DNA of 64,000 nucleotides from Pelagicoccus sp. SDUM812003 (GCF_031127815.1 NZ_JARXHY010000003.1:248001-312000), one strand, 5' to 3'; shown: positions 38,314 to 47,756, numbered from the stretch's first letter. Notes: generated by a model not told the origin, from the sequence alone. Translations and numbers: made by a program.

Positions 38314-39378
38314 ATGCCCGAGCTTGGATCCTTCTCCGCCTACCTGCCCATCATCGTCACCCTAGTCGTGGTGGCGGTGACGCTGCTAGTGGCGCGGTGG
38401 GTCTACGAAAAGCGAGACGCCAGGTTTGGCACCCACAGCAACTTTTCGCGCCCGATCCTTATGCTCTGTCTCCTGGCGGTGGGAATCGTGGCGTTGATCA
38501 TCGCCCTTCCGCTAAAGGATGCGACCAAGGATCAGTTGCTCGGATTGTTCGGTCTCGTCTTGACCGGCATCATCGCCTTGTCCTCCACCACGTTCGTGTC
38601 CAACGCCATGGCGGGCTTCATGATTCGATCGATTGGATCGTTTCGATCGGGAGACTTCGTGCGAGTGGGCGGGCATTTTGGTCGAGTCTCGGCCCGCGGG
38701 CTTTTTCACACGGAAATACAGACTGAGGATCGAGACCTGACCACGCTGCCGAATCTATTTCTGGTCACGAACCCTGTGACCGTGGTGCGAAACTCAGGCA
38801 CGATCATCTCGGCGTCCGTGTCGCTCGGATACGACGTACATCAGGCGAAGGTTGAGGGGCTGTTGATCGAAGCCGCAAAAGCCGCGGGCCTGAAAGAGCC
38901 CTTCGTGCGCGTGATGGAGCTGGGCGACTTTTCTGTGAGCTATCGTGTGGCCGGGTTGCTGGAGGAGGTGAAGCAGCTCGTGAGCAAACGTTCCGATCTA
39001 CATATCGAAACGCTGAATACGCTGCACCAGGCAGGGATCGAGATCCTGTCGCCATCCGCCATGATGCAGCGCCCGTTGAAAGACGGGCAGCGAATCATGC
39101 CGCAGCAGGACGTGGTCGCTCCTCCCTCGATGAAGCGGGATGACTCGCCTGAGGAGAGAATCTTCGACAAGGCCGAAGAAGCGGAGGCGTTGGAGAAGCT
39201 TGCGTTCGAGCGCACGCGCTTGGCGAAGGAGAAGGAGACTTTGCAGTCTCAGCTGTCCACTGCGAGCGAGCAAGAGAAGTCGACGATCGATCGAGAAATC
39301 CAGAAGTTGGATACGGAAATCGATCGCTTGGAAGCTCATCGCAAAGCGGTCGAAGGAGACGAGCAGCCGAGCTCCTAG
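38314..39378 (+). CDS. Small-conductance mechanosensitive channel (MscS) family protein
   Basis: A 354-residue inner-membrane channel. Three to four N-terminal helices (IIVTLVVVAVTLLVARWVY, PILMLCLLAVGIVALIIAL, GLFGLVLTGIIALSSTTF) precede the MscS pore-lining block NAMAGFMIRSIGSFRSGDFVRVGGHFGRV and the beta domain with EIQTEDRDLTTLPNLFLVTNPVTV. The C terminus (about 290-350) is a charged coiled coil rich in Glu, Lys and Arg. It releases solutes when membrane tension rises. Last gene of the photolyase operon; the ATG before PELGSF is used as start. Confidence 0.88.
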   Translation: MPELGSFSAYLPIIVTLVVVAVTLLVARWVYEKRDARFGTHSNFSRPILMLCLLAVGIVALIIALPLKDATKDQLLGLFGLVLTGIIALSSTTFVSNAMAGFMIRSIGSFRSGDFVRVGGHFGRVSARGLFHTEIQTEDRDLTTLPNLFLVTNPVTVVRNSGTIISASVSLGYDVHQAKVEGLLIEAAKAAGLKEPFVRVMELGDFSVSYRVAGLLEEVKQLVSKRSDLHIETLNTLHQAGIEILSPSAMMQRPLKDGQRIMPQQDVVAPPSMKRDDSPEERIFDKAEEAEALEKLAFERTRLAKEKETLQSQLSTASEQEKSTIDREIQKLDTEIDRLEAHRKAVEGDEQPSS

Positions 39379-39412
39379 GTTTGCTCGTCAAGGACGAGCG
39401 GTCCAGAGCTGC

Positions 39413-41554
39413 TCATTCCTGTGTGGTATCCGCCTCTTCGTTCGGGTCGGTCGACTCCTCGTAGGTATAGGCTTCCGCTTCGGCTTCGTATCGAAGGATG
39501 TTGTCCATCATCGCGTGAGCCGGTTCCAGTTCGTCGTCCCAGGACAGAGCGTATAGCAGTTCGTTTTTCGCTTCCTCGTAGTTTTGGTTGAAGAAGTAGA
39601 CGTAGCCCAGAACGAAGTGAGCTTTGAAGTCCCGCGGGTAGCGCTCCACCCATTCCTCGAGTTCGTTCGCATGTCGGGCGAAGGAGTCGCTGTCGGAGTA
39701 GATCTCGGAGAGACTCAGTCGGAGGTCCACCCATCCGGGAATGATTTCCATGCCTTTCTTGAGATCGTCGAATGCTTCTCGATAGTCGCCGATCGCGATG
39801 TAGGCCTGAGCTCGCGCGAGATAGAGCAAGCCATTGTCTGGATCGGCGATAATGGCCCGCTTGAAGTGCATAATGGAGTCGTAATATCGGTTCTGGGCGA
39901 AGGAGACATAGGCTTGGGAAATAGGGGTCTTCGAATAGAAGATATCCACTGGAGAACCGCCTGCCAGAAACTCGTCATAAGCCCAGTCCGGGAAGTGACG
40001 GTTGCGGTAGTCGCCAAGGTCGATGAAGAAGAAAAGGCTATCGGACTGGCCGATTCTGTAGTAGGAACGAGGATACGTGAACCATCGGCCTGAGACGTAG
40101 TAGTGGCCGCAATCGTTTCCGTGAACATGGCCGTCGCCGTTCACCACGAGCCAACTGGATCCGTCGTAGACGTGGCCGCAGGTCTCAGAGTGGTAGTGGC
40201 GTTGTGGGAAGTCGTTCCAGCGCCCGTCGTAGAAATAGTGGCCGCAGTGCTCGTGGTGGTGGTGGTAGCGCGGGCGGTTGTGCCAATATCCATCATAGAA
40301 GTAGTGGCCGCAACCGATGTGATGACGATGGCGGCTTCCCGAGTAGGAGAGCCAGATGCCGCCATCTTGAAAGTGGCCGCAGCCGGGTCCATGGATATGG
40401 CCGAGGGTGAAGGAAATCCAGATCCCGTTCACCAATGAATGCCCGCAATGGGCGTGGTGGCGATGAGTGCGAGGAAAGTCGTGCCATCGTCCGTCGAAGT
40501 AGTGGTGACCGCAACCGTGGCCGTGACGGTGGTGAAAGCTCTTCTTGGAATTGTGGTCGTGATGATGCGAAAAGTGCCGCCGGGCTCGATCGTAGCGTTC
40601 GCGAGAGGAATGACGCGCTTCGTCGCGTCGGTCGCGGTAGTGCTTGCGGGCAGTTTCGGAGTCGTAACGGAAGAGCTGGCGTCCGTAGTGGGATGTATCC
40701 ACCACGGTGTGACGATAGCCTCTTCGGACCTCGTCTAGACTGGCTCGATGGTCATCTCGTCCCCTCCAGGAGCGCGTATCATGATCGCGATCGCGTTGGT
40801 GATCCCGATGGTGATGATTTTCCCGGTCCCGATGCCCGTCCCGGTCCCGATGTTCATCTCGGTGTCCGTCGTGATCCCGTCGATCGGGGCGGTTGATCTC
40901 GACCGGGTGTCGATTGGGTATTGGGGGGCCTGCGACCACTGCATTGCGGCGGGACTCAACCGATGGTCCGGAGATGCGTGGACGCTGGTTGCCGTTGTTG
41001 AATTGCGGCTGGCGCTCGTGGTTCTGGTTGCGATGGTCTTGGCGGTTTTGATCGAACCGCCGGTTTTGCGGGAAAGTCGGACCGCTAAGCTGGCGTGAGC
41101 TGGGGCGCGTCTGCTCGGCTGGCGGACTGGGTCTCTGGATTCGCTGAACGGTCGGCGTCTGCTGGTTGGAGGGAACGCCATGCCGCGTGATTTGGTGAGG
41201 TTGAGGGATTCTCGTCGGCGCGCTGACGTTTGCTGGCTGTCGAGATTGCGGCGTCTGAACCTGGGGTCGAGGGGGGAGCGTTCGATGCGGTTGGCTAGGA
41301 GGCGAAGGTGGACGCGGCTGAGCGCGCTCGACAGCGGGGCGGGAAGACGGAGTCTGCCGTGGCGGCTGGGACTGGGTAGTGGCGCGAGTGTGCGAGGACG
41401 GTCGCTGCACATCGGTACGGGTTTGCCCTTGGTTGTGTCGTTCCGGTCGGGCGTCGAGCGGCGCGGAGGGAGTCGCCGCTAGCAGAAGTCCAAGCGCCCA
41501 TACGCTAGCGGTTTTGAGCATCTTGCTCAGTGGGTAGATTCGCTCTTGCTTCAT
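39413..41554 (-). CDS. Secreted Cys-Gly-His repeat and TPR protein
   Basis: A 713-residue protein of unknown function with a signal peptide (about residues 12-35, SVWALGLLLAATPSAPLDA). Residues 40-280 are very rich in Arg, Gln, Pro and His and probably disordered. Residues 348-497 hold seven copies of a 22-23-residue unit CGHxxxxGxWxxxxxxHxHxxx, each with one Cys and several His; this could bind metal or heme. Residues 520-690 contain tetratricopeptide repeats (YLARAQAYIAIGDYREAFDDL, AHFVLGYVYFFNQNYEEAKNEL) and the end is acidic. It is downstream of the MoxR operon on the same strand with about 110 bases between, and ends head-on with the MscS gene. Confidence 0.85.
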   Translation of the reverse strand: MKQERIYPLSKMLKTASVWALGLLLAATPSAPLDARPERHNQGQTRTDVQRPSSHTRATTQSQPPRQTPSSRPAVERAQPRPPSPPSQPHRTLPPRPQVQTPQSRQPANVSAPTRIPQPHQITRHGVPSNQQTPTVQRIQRPSPPAEQTRPSSRQLSGPTFPQNRRFDQNRQDHRNQNHERQPQFNNGNQRPRISGPSVESRRNAVVAGPPIPNRHPVEINRPDRRDHDGHRDEHRDRDGHRDRENHHHRDHQRDRDHDTRSWRGRDDHRASLDEVRRGYRHTVVDTSHYGRQLFRYDSETARKHYRDRRDEARHSSRERYDRARRHFSHHHDHNSKKSFHHRHGHGCGHHYFDGRWHDFPRTHRHHAHCGHSLVNGIWISFTLGHIHGPGCGHFQDGGIWLSYSGSRHRHHIGCGHYFYDGYWHNRPRYHHHHEHCGHYFYDGRWNDFPQRHYHSETCGHVYDGSSWLVVNGDGHVHGNDCGHYYVSGRWFTYPRSYYRIGQSDSLFFFIDLGDYRNRHFPDWAYDEFLAGGSPVDIFYSKTPISQAYVSFAQNRYYDSIMHFKRAIIADPDNGLLYLARAQAYIAIGDYREAFDDLKKGMEIIPGWVDLRLSLSEIYSDSDSFARHANELEEWVERYPRDFKAHFVLGYVYFFNQNYEEAKNELLYALSWDDELEPAHAMMDNILRYEAEAEAYTYEESTDPNEEADTTQE
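40063..40513 (-). repeat. Seven tandem Cys-Gly-His units within the repeat protein
   Basis: Six complete units of 66-69 bases plus a final partial one. The Cys codons of the first and last units are at 40513 and 40111, giving protein positions 348 and 482. Units vary in sequence but keep C-G-H, G-x-W at position 8-10 and H-x-H near position 17-19, so selection on the protein rather than recent duplication is likely. Confidence 0.85.
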
Positions 41555-41664
41555 GGCGGGGTCCTTGGGTTGAAGTGGGCTCGATTTTCGGGCAGGTCGA
41601 CTTGGGCGCGAATGCGGGCCGCGTGACCTTGGGACGAGCGTGTTCAGCTAAGTATTCATTTGTT

Positions 41665-44600
41665 TTAGGAAGATTGCGAACGGTTTGCGTCGTCGGACGC
41701 GGAAAGCTGCGTCGAAGTCGTCTTCAAGTAAGTACGTTTGAACTGCAGCACCTGGTTTGCTAGTTGTTGGACGAATTCGGCGTCTACCGTTTTTCCGTAG
41801 CGTTGCGAGGCGAGCTGTCGGCGCAGGGTTTCGATGCTTGCGGAATCGCTCGTTTGGTTGCGAGCCAGGGACTCCGTCTGAGCCAGCAAGCGTCCGGCGC
41901 GAGCTCTAAGCCGAAGTTCAGCGCTTTGGGGAGCTTTGTTTTTTACGTTTCGCAGGAACGTGATGAAGGGATGGATCAATGCCAAGCCCAGCAGGAGCAG
42001 GATCCAGGCGTGACTTGGGCGCAGACGTCCCGGCTGCTTGGCTGGCTCGTGCGCGAGGGAAGGCTCGACCGGGGCGGGACGCTGCTCTATCGTCGCCTCC
42101 GTTCGCTGACTGTTTGGGAGCGAAACGGGCGCTGGGTCTCGCCCTGAATCGGAGCCCGACGCCCTTTCTTGGGGATCCTGGCTGGATTGCGTGACTGCCT
42201 CGGGGCGCGTTTCCTGCGGTTCTTCTGGGGCGACGGGGTTCGTGGACGCGACGGGAGAAGTCGTCGATGGTTTGGCTTGGCTCATGCCCTCCTTGATCGA
42301 AGCGAGCTGACTTAGCTGATCGAGTTCGGAGCTCTGCTCGCTCGACAGGGAAGGTTCGGGCGATTCGTTGAGCCTTGGCGCTGCGGCGTCCTCGCTCGTC
42401 GCTGGCGCCTTCGATAGTTCGTCCCGATGCAAGGATTCGGCCGTTTCGAGCTGGGCCAGTGTTTGCCGGTTTTCGACCTGGTCGCCTTGAGCGTCGCGAT
42501 TGAGCTGCGCCTCGAAAACGGGAGGCGTGGGATCGAAGCGTATCCATCGATTGGATTCGTCTAGGTACTCAACCCAGGCGTGAGCGTTGAGCTGACGGAA
42601 AACGTAGCGTCGCTTGTCGGGCTCGTATTCGCTGCTTGCGAAGCCGGTAACCACTCGCGCAGGTATTCCGCGCGATCGGGCGAGCATAACGAACGCCGCA
42701 GCATAGTTCTCGCACAGGCCGGGACTTTCGCTTTGCAGCCAACGTACCACGATGTGCCCGGAGCCAGGACGGATGTCCGTCTCGTATGCGTAGGGATGGG
42801 TTTGCGAAAAGTAGCGGGCGGCGTTTCGAGCGAAGATCTGGCGCGAGGCGTCGCCATTTGCGAGCCGCTTGCTGAGTCGTTTCAGAAAGGCGCGGTCCCT
42901 GGCGGCGATAGGGAGCTCGGTGAACGCGGCCTGCTGCTGTTCGCTAAGCTGGCAGGGCAGGCGCTCCTGACTCGTCACGGTGAAATCGGCGCCGCGTACT
43001 TTATAGCTGATCGGCTGATCCGAGCGGGGAGCGGCGATGGTGCGGCGCTCGGGATTTGCTCGCAGGACGTCGTGGTCGATGATCCGGGCGGATTGGAAGG
43101 ACTCGGGAAGCGGCAGAGAGGAAAGGCGTTGCGGCACAGCGGTGAGGGTGAGGCTGGCTGAGGCGTCGCGACTGGTCTGGAAGGCGTTCATCCTTACGAA
43201 GGCGCCGGATTGAGAGGCAGTCGTTTCTGTATTGGAGAGATCGTTACGCTGAGATAGGCCATTGCTTGTGATTGTATCGAGAAAGTCGAGACGGAGGTAG
43301 AGACGCTGGGGCAGGGTACGGGCGGAGTCGATCGTTGCGGTAAGCAGTGGAGCGCTGCTGGTGATCTGTTGCGTATTGCTATGTTGGAGGTCCATCGACC
43401 GTCCTTCGTAAAAAGGCTGCGCCGATTCGGTCCCGGCCCAAGTGTCGTCGTTACTTGCTGAGGCCGGAGACGATGGCGTCGAGCGGATGGCATCGACCAC
43501 CTGATCGATGACGCTTGGGCGGCTCTCGTCTTGGCCTCGGCTTGGCGGCGTATCGTAGCTTCCGGGACTCTCCAAGGTGGTGTGCAGTCCAGCCTTTTCC
43601 TGAGGAACATCCGTTTTGTATTCGCTTGTTTCCGACGGGCGTGAGGGGCTGATGGTGATCAGGGAATTGATATCGTCGTTTCGGTAGCGAGCTCCCGAGG
43701 CTAGGGGGCTGTCGACTTGGGGAACCTTGAAGCGGATTCCCGAGCCCTCCGCGGAACCTGACGCAGGCGCGGGCTGGTCGACCTGGCTGGATTTGGCCCT
43801 CGCGGGCTCCGTGCGGGCCACGGTTTGCTGAAGGTCCTCTCGGGTTGAGCTTGGTGCCTGGTTTTGGGACCCGAACGATGGGAATCTCTCCTCTATGAAG
43901 CGTGTATCCAAATCTCCACTATGAGAAAGCTCTCGCGCTGACTGCGCCATCTGTCGAACATGAAATGGGGCGTTTCGAGCGAGGTCGCCCCAGAACGGCG
44001 TTTTCAGGAGAACCATGAAGAGAAGCGCGCCGAATAGAACGGCCAGCGCGGCGAAGGGAATGGAGCTTCGCAGAAAGGACCCGTAGGACGGCGAGGGCGT
44101 AGACTCTGGCGATTCGTGAAGGGAGCTGTAGTTCTCCCCATGCAGCCCTTTCGAACGTTGGTGCGACTCGATGGCGAAACCAAGGATCGGCAGAGCTCCG
44201 AGCAAGGTGGCGAGCGGTGCGGATTCGATTTGGAAGCTGGCGAAGATCGCCAGAAGCAGGGCGAATGGAAACTCGATGGCTTCCGCCTGGTCGCTCGTCG
44301 CCTTTCGGCGGCTGCGCAGTATTTCGATGAATGCGATGAAGGGAGCGAGCTCAAGTATCTCGCGATAGGGAGGGATGAACTCGTAGCTGATGATCAGATT
44401 TCGAAAGAACAGAAGGGTGGCGATGACGACGAAGATGGTGATGGCTCTGCCAGCGCCCAGTCGCGCGCTGAGCGAGGCCGCGAGCGTCGAGGTGGAAACG
44501 ATGATCGCCCATGGGATCCAGTGGTACTCGTAAAGCGAATACGGCCAGAGCGGGATGAGGAAGAAGAGGTAGAGGCCGACGATGAAACCCCAACGCGCGT

Positions 44601-44796
44601 AGGCGCTAGCGGTCGCTCGCGCTTTGGAGCGACTGTATGAAAGCGCTTTCAGAAACGAGAAGAGAATTGCCGTGGAGAAGGCGAGAACGGCATTGCTGCT
44701 GATGATGGCGAAGGAGATGGTGGCCGAGCTGAGTATCAGCCAGCTCGAAAGTTCCGCATTCGAAAGCGGGGTGGGTCGGTTTAGAATGCGCTTCAT
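41665..44796 (-). CDS. TgpA-type membrane transglutaminase-like protein
   Basis: A 1043-residue protein. Residues 10-280 contain six or more membrane helices; a long periplasmic segment leads to the transglutaminase core (about 640-770) with the Cys in SPGLCENYAAAFVMLARSRGIP, the His in QLNAHAWVEYL and the Asp in WIRFDPTPP. A Pro/Ser/Glu-rich linker and one more membrane helix (HAWILLLLGLALIHPFITFL) follow. TgpA-like proteins act in the envelope with MoxR ATPases and DUF58 proteins. Its start codon follows the DUF58 stop directly. Confidence 0.9.
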   Translation of the reverse strand: MKRILNRPTPLSNAELSSWLILSSATISFAIISSNAVLAFSTAILFSFLKALSYSRSKARATASAYARWGFIVGLYLFFLIPLWPYSLYEYHWIPWAIIVSTSTLAASLSARLGAGRAITIFVVIATLLFFRNLIISYEFIPPYREILELAPFIAFIEILRSRRKATSDQAEAIEFPFALLLAIFASFQIESAPLATLLGALPILGFAIESHQRSKGLHGENYSSLHESPESTPSPSYGSFLRSSIPFAALAVLFGALLFMVLLKTPFWGDLARNAPFHVRQMAQSARELSHSGDLDTRFIEERFPSFGSQNQAPSSTREDLQQTVARTEPARAKSSQVDQPAPASGSAEGSGIRFKVPQVDSPLASGARYRNDDINSLITISPSRPSETSEYKTDVPQEKAGLHTTLESPGSYDTPPSRGQDESRPSVIDQVVDAIRSTPSSPASASNDDTWAGTESAQPFYEGRSMDLQHSNTQQITSSAPLLTATIDSARTLPQRLYLRLDFLDTITSNGLSQRNDLSNTETTASQSGAFVRMNAFQTSRDASASLTLTAVPQRLSSLPLPESFQSARIIDHDVLRANPERRTIAAPRSDQPISYKVRGADFTVTSQERLPCQLSEQQQAAFTELPIAARDRAFLKRLSKRLANGDASRQIFARNAARYFSQTHPYAYETDIRPGSGHIVVRWLQSESPGLCENYAAAFVMLARSRGIPARVVTGFASSEYEPDKRRYVFRQLNAHAWVEYLDESNRWIRFDPTPPVFEAQLNRDAQGDQVENRQTLAQLETAESLHRDELSKAPATSEDAAAPRLNESPEPSLSSEQSSELDQLSQLASIKEGMSQAKPSTTSPVASTNPVAPEEPQETRPEAVTQSSQDPQERASGSDSGRDPAPVSLPNSQRTEATIEQRPAPVEPSLAHEPAKQPGRLRPSHAWILLLLGLALIHPFITFLRNVKNKAPQSAELRLRARAGRLLAQTESLARNQTSDSASIETLRRQLASQRYGKTVDAEFVQQLANQVLQFKRTYLKTTSTQLSASDDANRSQSS

Positions 44797-45849
44797 CTAT
44801 CGGGCGTGGGCGAGGTCCTTGCTGAGGCGTTTTATGACGATGCCCAGAGTCGGATCGGGAAGCACCGAAAGAAAGCGCTGGCCTTCCTCGTCGGGAGGTT
44901 GGGGAGCGGTATCGGACAGCTGCGCGAGCGCCAGGGCGTCGTAGACCTTGATCGAGTCAGCGGGGTTCGAGAGCGGGAAGTAGCTGTCGTCGATCGCCAG
45001 GCCGATGAGGCGTCTTTGCTTGAGTAGGTCTGGCAGGATAGCGACCAGGCGGGAGAGAGCTCGCTCGAATGCGACATCGGTTCTCCAGACTGCGCGAGCG
45101 GTGGTGAAGCGAAGCTCGAAGCGCGGCTCTTTCTGGGCCTTGCTTTCGATCACCATCGGCTTGTCCGCTTTGGCGGTGAGCTTCCAGTTGATGAGCCGTC
45201 GCGGATCGCCTGTCTGGTAGTCGCGAATGAGGGCGCTGTCGGTGTCGTCGGGATGGCGGCTCTGTTGACCTGACTGCGGCTCCTTGCGAGTGGGTTGATA
45301 GCGAAGCACCGCTTGGAGGGAAGTCGGCAAGGCCCGAGGCCAAACGAGGATCGGGTCGCTGACGCGTTCGAGGAGTCGGGTGGCATGGTAGAAGCCGAAG
45401 GGGAAAAAGCAGTGAAGCGTCGCGAGACAGAGCCGATTTTCGCCGCGTTTTTGGAAGGTGAATCTCGACGGTAGCGTGACGGTGGCTTGGGGCAGGATCG
45501 CTCCTTTGTAGTGGATCTTGTGGATACGGTGGTCCTCCGGTTCCTTCACGTCCAAGGTCGGGTAGAAGATCGGGAAGATGCGGCTCCGATTGCTGAGGGA
45601 GACCTGGATTGGCGTTTCCTCCCCGCAGCGAGCTCGGTCGCTGGGCAGGGAGATGCGTGTATCGAGATTTTTGAGACCGCGTTTGGCGAGCAGCCGGGCG
45701 AAGAGGCAGACTGAAAGCAGCAGGCAGGCCAGGATGGCCAGTATGTCGACGCGAACGATGAGGAAGCCGAAAAGGGCCAACCAGCCCAGCTGCCAGACGA
45801 ATCGTCCAGCGTCGGTTGTCTCCAGCGCGACTTTGGCGGTTGCGGGCAC
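44797..45849 (-). CDS. DUF58 protein
   Basis: A 350-residue membrane-associated protein. Two N-terminal helices (FVWQLGWLALFGFLIVRV and ILACLLLSVCLFARLLA) precede a DUF58 domain with IRDYQTGDPRRLINWKLTAKADKPMV, the family hallmark. DUF58 proteins contain a VWA-like fold and work with MoxR AAA ATPases, probably as target adaptors. Start is GTG, three bases after the moxR-like stop; its own stop abuts the transglutaminase ATG. Confidence 0.92.
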   Translation of the reverse strand: MPATAKVALETTDAGRFVWQLGWLALFGFLIVRVDILAILACLLLSVCLFARLLAKRGLKNLDTRISLPSDRARCGEETPIQVSLSNRSRIFPIFYPTLDVKEPEDHRIHKIHYKGAILPQATVTLPSRFTFQKRGENRLCLATLHCFFPFGFYHATRLLERVSDPILVWPRALPTSLQAVLRYQPTRKEPQSGQQSRHPDDTDSALIRDYQTGDPRRLINWKLTAKADKPMVIESKAQKEPRFELRFTTARAVWRTDVAFERALSRLVAILPDLLKQRRLIGLAIDDSYFPLSNPADSIKVYDALALAQLSDTAPQPPDEEGQRFLSVLPDPTLGIVIKRLSKDLAHAR

Positions 45850-45852
45850 GGC

Positions 45853-46797
45853 TCAGTCCTTCAGATGCGGGGCGGGTTGGGCGTTGAGGATTTCTTCGAT
45901 CAGGTGGGCGGCGTTTTGCCAGCCGTACTCGAAATCGTAGCGCTCGCGCAGGCGCAGCCGGTGGGCGAGGCAGGGAACGGCGAATCGGCGGATGTCGTTT
46001 GGTTCCACGAAGCTGCGACCGTCGACCAGCGCCGCCGCTTGCAGAGCGGCTTTGAAGGCAAGGGCGCCGCGCGGACTGATGCCCACCTCGATCTGCGGAT
46101 GCTGACGGGTTCGGGTCACGATGGAGTGGATGTAGTCGTAGATCGACTCCTCCATGAACACTTCGCGCGCTTGGGATTGCAGGTCCGCGATATCGCCCTT
46201 TTCCGCGACTGATTGGATTTCCATGTCGTCGTAGTGCAGGGCTCCGTGGCGCAGCATGTCGCGCTCGCTTTGGTCGTCGGGGTATCCCAGCGAAATGCGC
46301 ATGAGAAAGCGGTCCAGCTGGGCGCTGGGCAGCGGAAAGGTGCTCTCGAAGTCGACCGGGTTTTGGGTGGCGATGACCATGAAGGGCCGATCGATCGGAT
46401 GCGAGACGCCATCGCTAGTGACCAGCCCGCGCTCCATGGCTTCCAGCAGAGCCGACTGGGCTTTGGGCGAGGCCCGATTGATTTCGTCGGCTAGCACGAT
46501 GTTGGCGAAGACAGGTCCAGGAAGAAACTCGAACTGGGAGCGATCCTTCTGGTAGACGGATACGCCCACGATGTCGGAGGGAATGATATCCGAGGTGAAC
46601 TGGACGCGGTTGAAATCGCAGTGGATGGCTCGCGACAGGGCGTAGGCCAAGGTGGTTTTTCCCACCCCTGGCACGTCTTCGATCAGCAGGTGCCCGCCAG
46701 CGATGAGGCAGGTCAGGGTGGCGTCGATGGCGGCGGGCTTTCCGTGGATGTGTTCAGCCAGAGCGTCTCGGATGGCGTTGATGCGTTGCTGCGGCAT
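45853..46797 (-). CDS. MoxR-family AAA ATPase
   Basis: A 314-residue ATPase. Walker A GVGKTT in LLIEDVPGVGKTTLAYALS near residue 44, Walker B in NIVLADEINRASPKAQSALLEAME, sensor 1 in MVIATQNP and an arginine-rich C-terminal lid typical of MoxR. MoxR proteins act as chaperones in assembly of protein complexes. First gene of the MoxR-DUF58-transglutaminase operon (spacings 3 and 0 bases). Confidence 0.95.
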   Translation of the reverse strand: MPQQRINAIRDALAEHIHGKPAAIDATLTCLIAGGHLLIEDVPGVGKTTLAYALSRAIHCDFNRVQFTSDIIPSDIVGVSVYQKDRSQFEFLPGPVFANIVLADEINRASPKAQSALLEAMERGLVTSDGVSHPIDRPFMVIATQNPVDFESTFPLPSAQLDRFLMRISLGYPDDQSERDMLRHGALHYDDMEIQSVAEKGDIADLQSQAREVFMEESIYDYIHSIVTRTRQHPQIEVGISPRGALAFKAALQAAALVDGRSFVEPNDIRRFAVPCLAHRLRLRERYDFEYGWQNAAHLIEEILNAQPAPHLKD

Positions 46798-46890
46798 GGC
46801 GGTGAGGGCAGGGTGGCTGAAGAAGCGGCCGGAGTCGAGGTCAAGGCGTCCTTCTGCGGTCGGCGGAAGGCCATCTGCCGTGCTGTCCGG

Positions 46891-47592
46891 CTACTGCAGG
46901 GCGGTGAAGAATCGCTCGAAGCGCGGCTGGTACTTGTCGAGAATGTCGAACGACAGGAGCACCGCTCGAGCCTCTCCAATGATTGACTCCCGATCGGCGA
47001 ATCCGAATGCGCGCGAATCGTGGCTGTTGTCGCGATTGTCGCCCATAATGAAATATTTGCCCTCGGGCACCACGATCTTCGAAAATGAGCGAGCGCGAGC
47101 TGGCAGCTCGGGGGTGGCCATCACCGCGTGGGCTCGGTCGGGCAGCTGTTCCTGAGCGAAGGCGGAGCGGCTTTTCAGCGGCTCGGGCATGCTGTGGATC
47201 GCTGGATCGGAGAGCGGAGCGTAGGCGATGCTACGCCCGTTTAGAAGCAGCCGGTTTTGTCGCATTTCGATCTCGTCGCCCGGAACGCCGATAACGCGTT
47301 TCACGAGGCGCGTTTCGTCTTCCGGAGAAAACAGCACCACGATGTCGCCCCGCTGCGGATCGGCCCAGCGATCGAGCCGCTTAAGGGTCAGGGGGACGCG
47401 CAGGTCGTAGGCTAGCTTGTTCACGAACACCAGATCGCCTTCCAAAATGGTGGGGTTCATCGAGCCGCTCGGCACCCAGTTCCAGTCTGCGAAGCTCGAT
47501 TTGATGGGGATGACGACGAAGAGAATGAAGGCGATGGCGCCGCGCCATTCTCGCCAGTGTCGATGCAGGGCTGATCGAAGTGCGGAACTCAT
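46891..47592 (-). CDS. lepB: Signal peptidase I
   Basis: A 233-residue membrane protease that removes signal peptides from exported proteins at the outer face of the inner membrane. One helix (AIAFILFVVIPIKSSF) precedes the catalytic Ser44 in VPSGSMNPTI; the general base Lys98 is in TRLVKRVIGVPGDEIEM, and GDNRDNSHDSR near residue 190 is the third conserved block. It lies 93 bases upstream of the moxR-like gene on the same strand and may be transcribed with it. One of possibly several paralogues. Confidence 0.94.
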   Translation of the reverse strand: MSSALRSALHRHWREWRGAIAFILFVVIPIKSSFADWNWVPSGSMNPTILEGDLVFVNKLAYDLRVPLTLKRLDRWADPQRGDIVVLFSPEDETRLVKRVIGVPGDEIEMRQNRLLLNGRSIAYAPLSDPAIHSMPEPLKSRSAFAQEQLPDRAHAVMATPELPARARSFSKIVVPEGKYFIMGDNRDNSHDSRAFGFADRESIIGEARAVLLSFDILDKYQPRFERFFTALQ

Positions 47593-47654
47593 GAGGCGTT
47601 AGGGTTGAGCGGTGATGTCGCATTCTACAACCCGGGCCTTGCCGACTTGTTCCC

Positions 47655-47695
47655 ATATAAAAAGAGGCGAGCGGAGGATTCATCCTCCGCTCGCC
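47655..47695 (-). terminator. Terminator of the ECF sigma factor gene
   Basis: A perfect 14-base inverted repeat: GGCGAGCGGAGGAT (47666-47679 region) with ATCCTCCGCTCGCC (47682-47695) separated by two bases, followed on the minus strand by CTCTTTTTATA. It lies about 60 bases past the stop codon of the sigma factor gene. Confidence 0.85.
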
Positions 47696-47756
47696 AAGCG
47701 ACCCGTCCTCGACGGATCGTTTCCCCTCCTATTTTTTCTCAGAAATCGATTTGCGT

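Noticed and set aside
39383-39399. Hairpin GCTCGTC-AAG-GACGAGC between the MscS and Cys-Gly-His repeat genes
   Set aside because: Short and without a T-run; could be a weak convergent terminator but the support is thin.
40748-41098. Hydrophobic-looking open frame opposite the Cys-Gly-His repeat gene
   Set aside because: It arises from the opposite strand of the Arg/His/Asp-rich coding part; repetitive valine-rich shadow, not a membrane protein.
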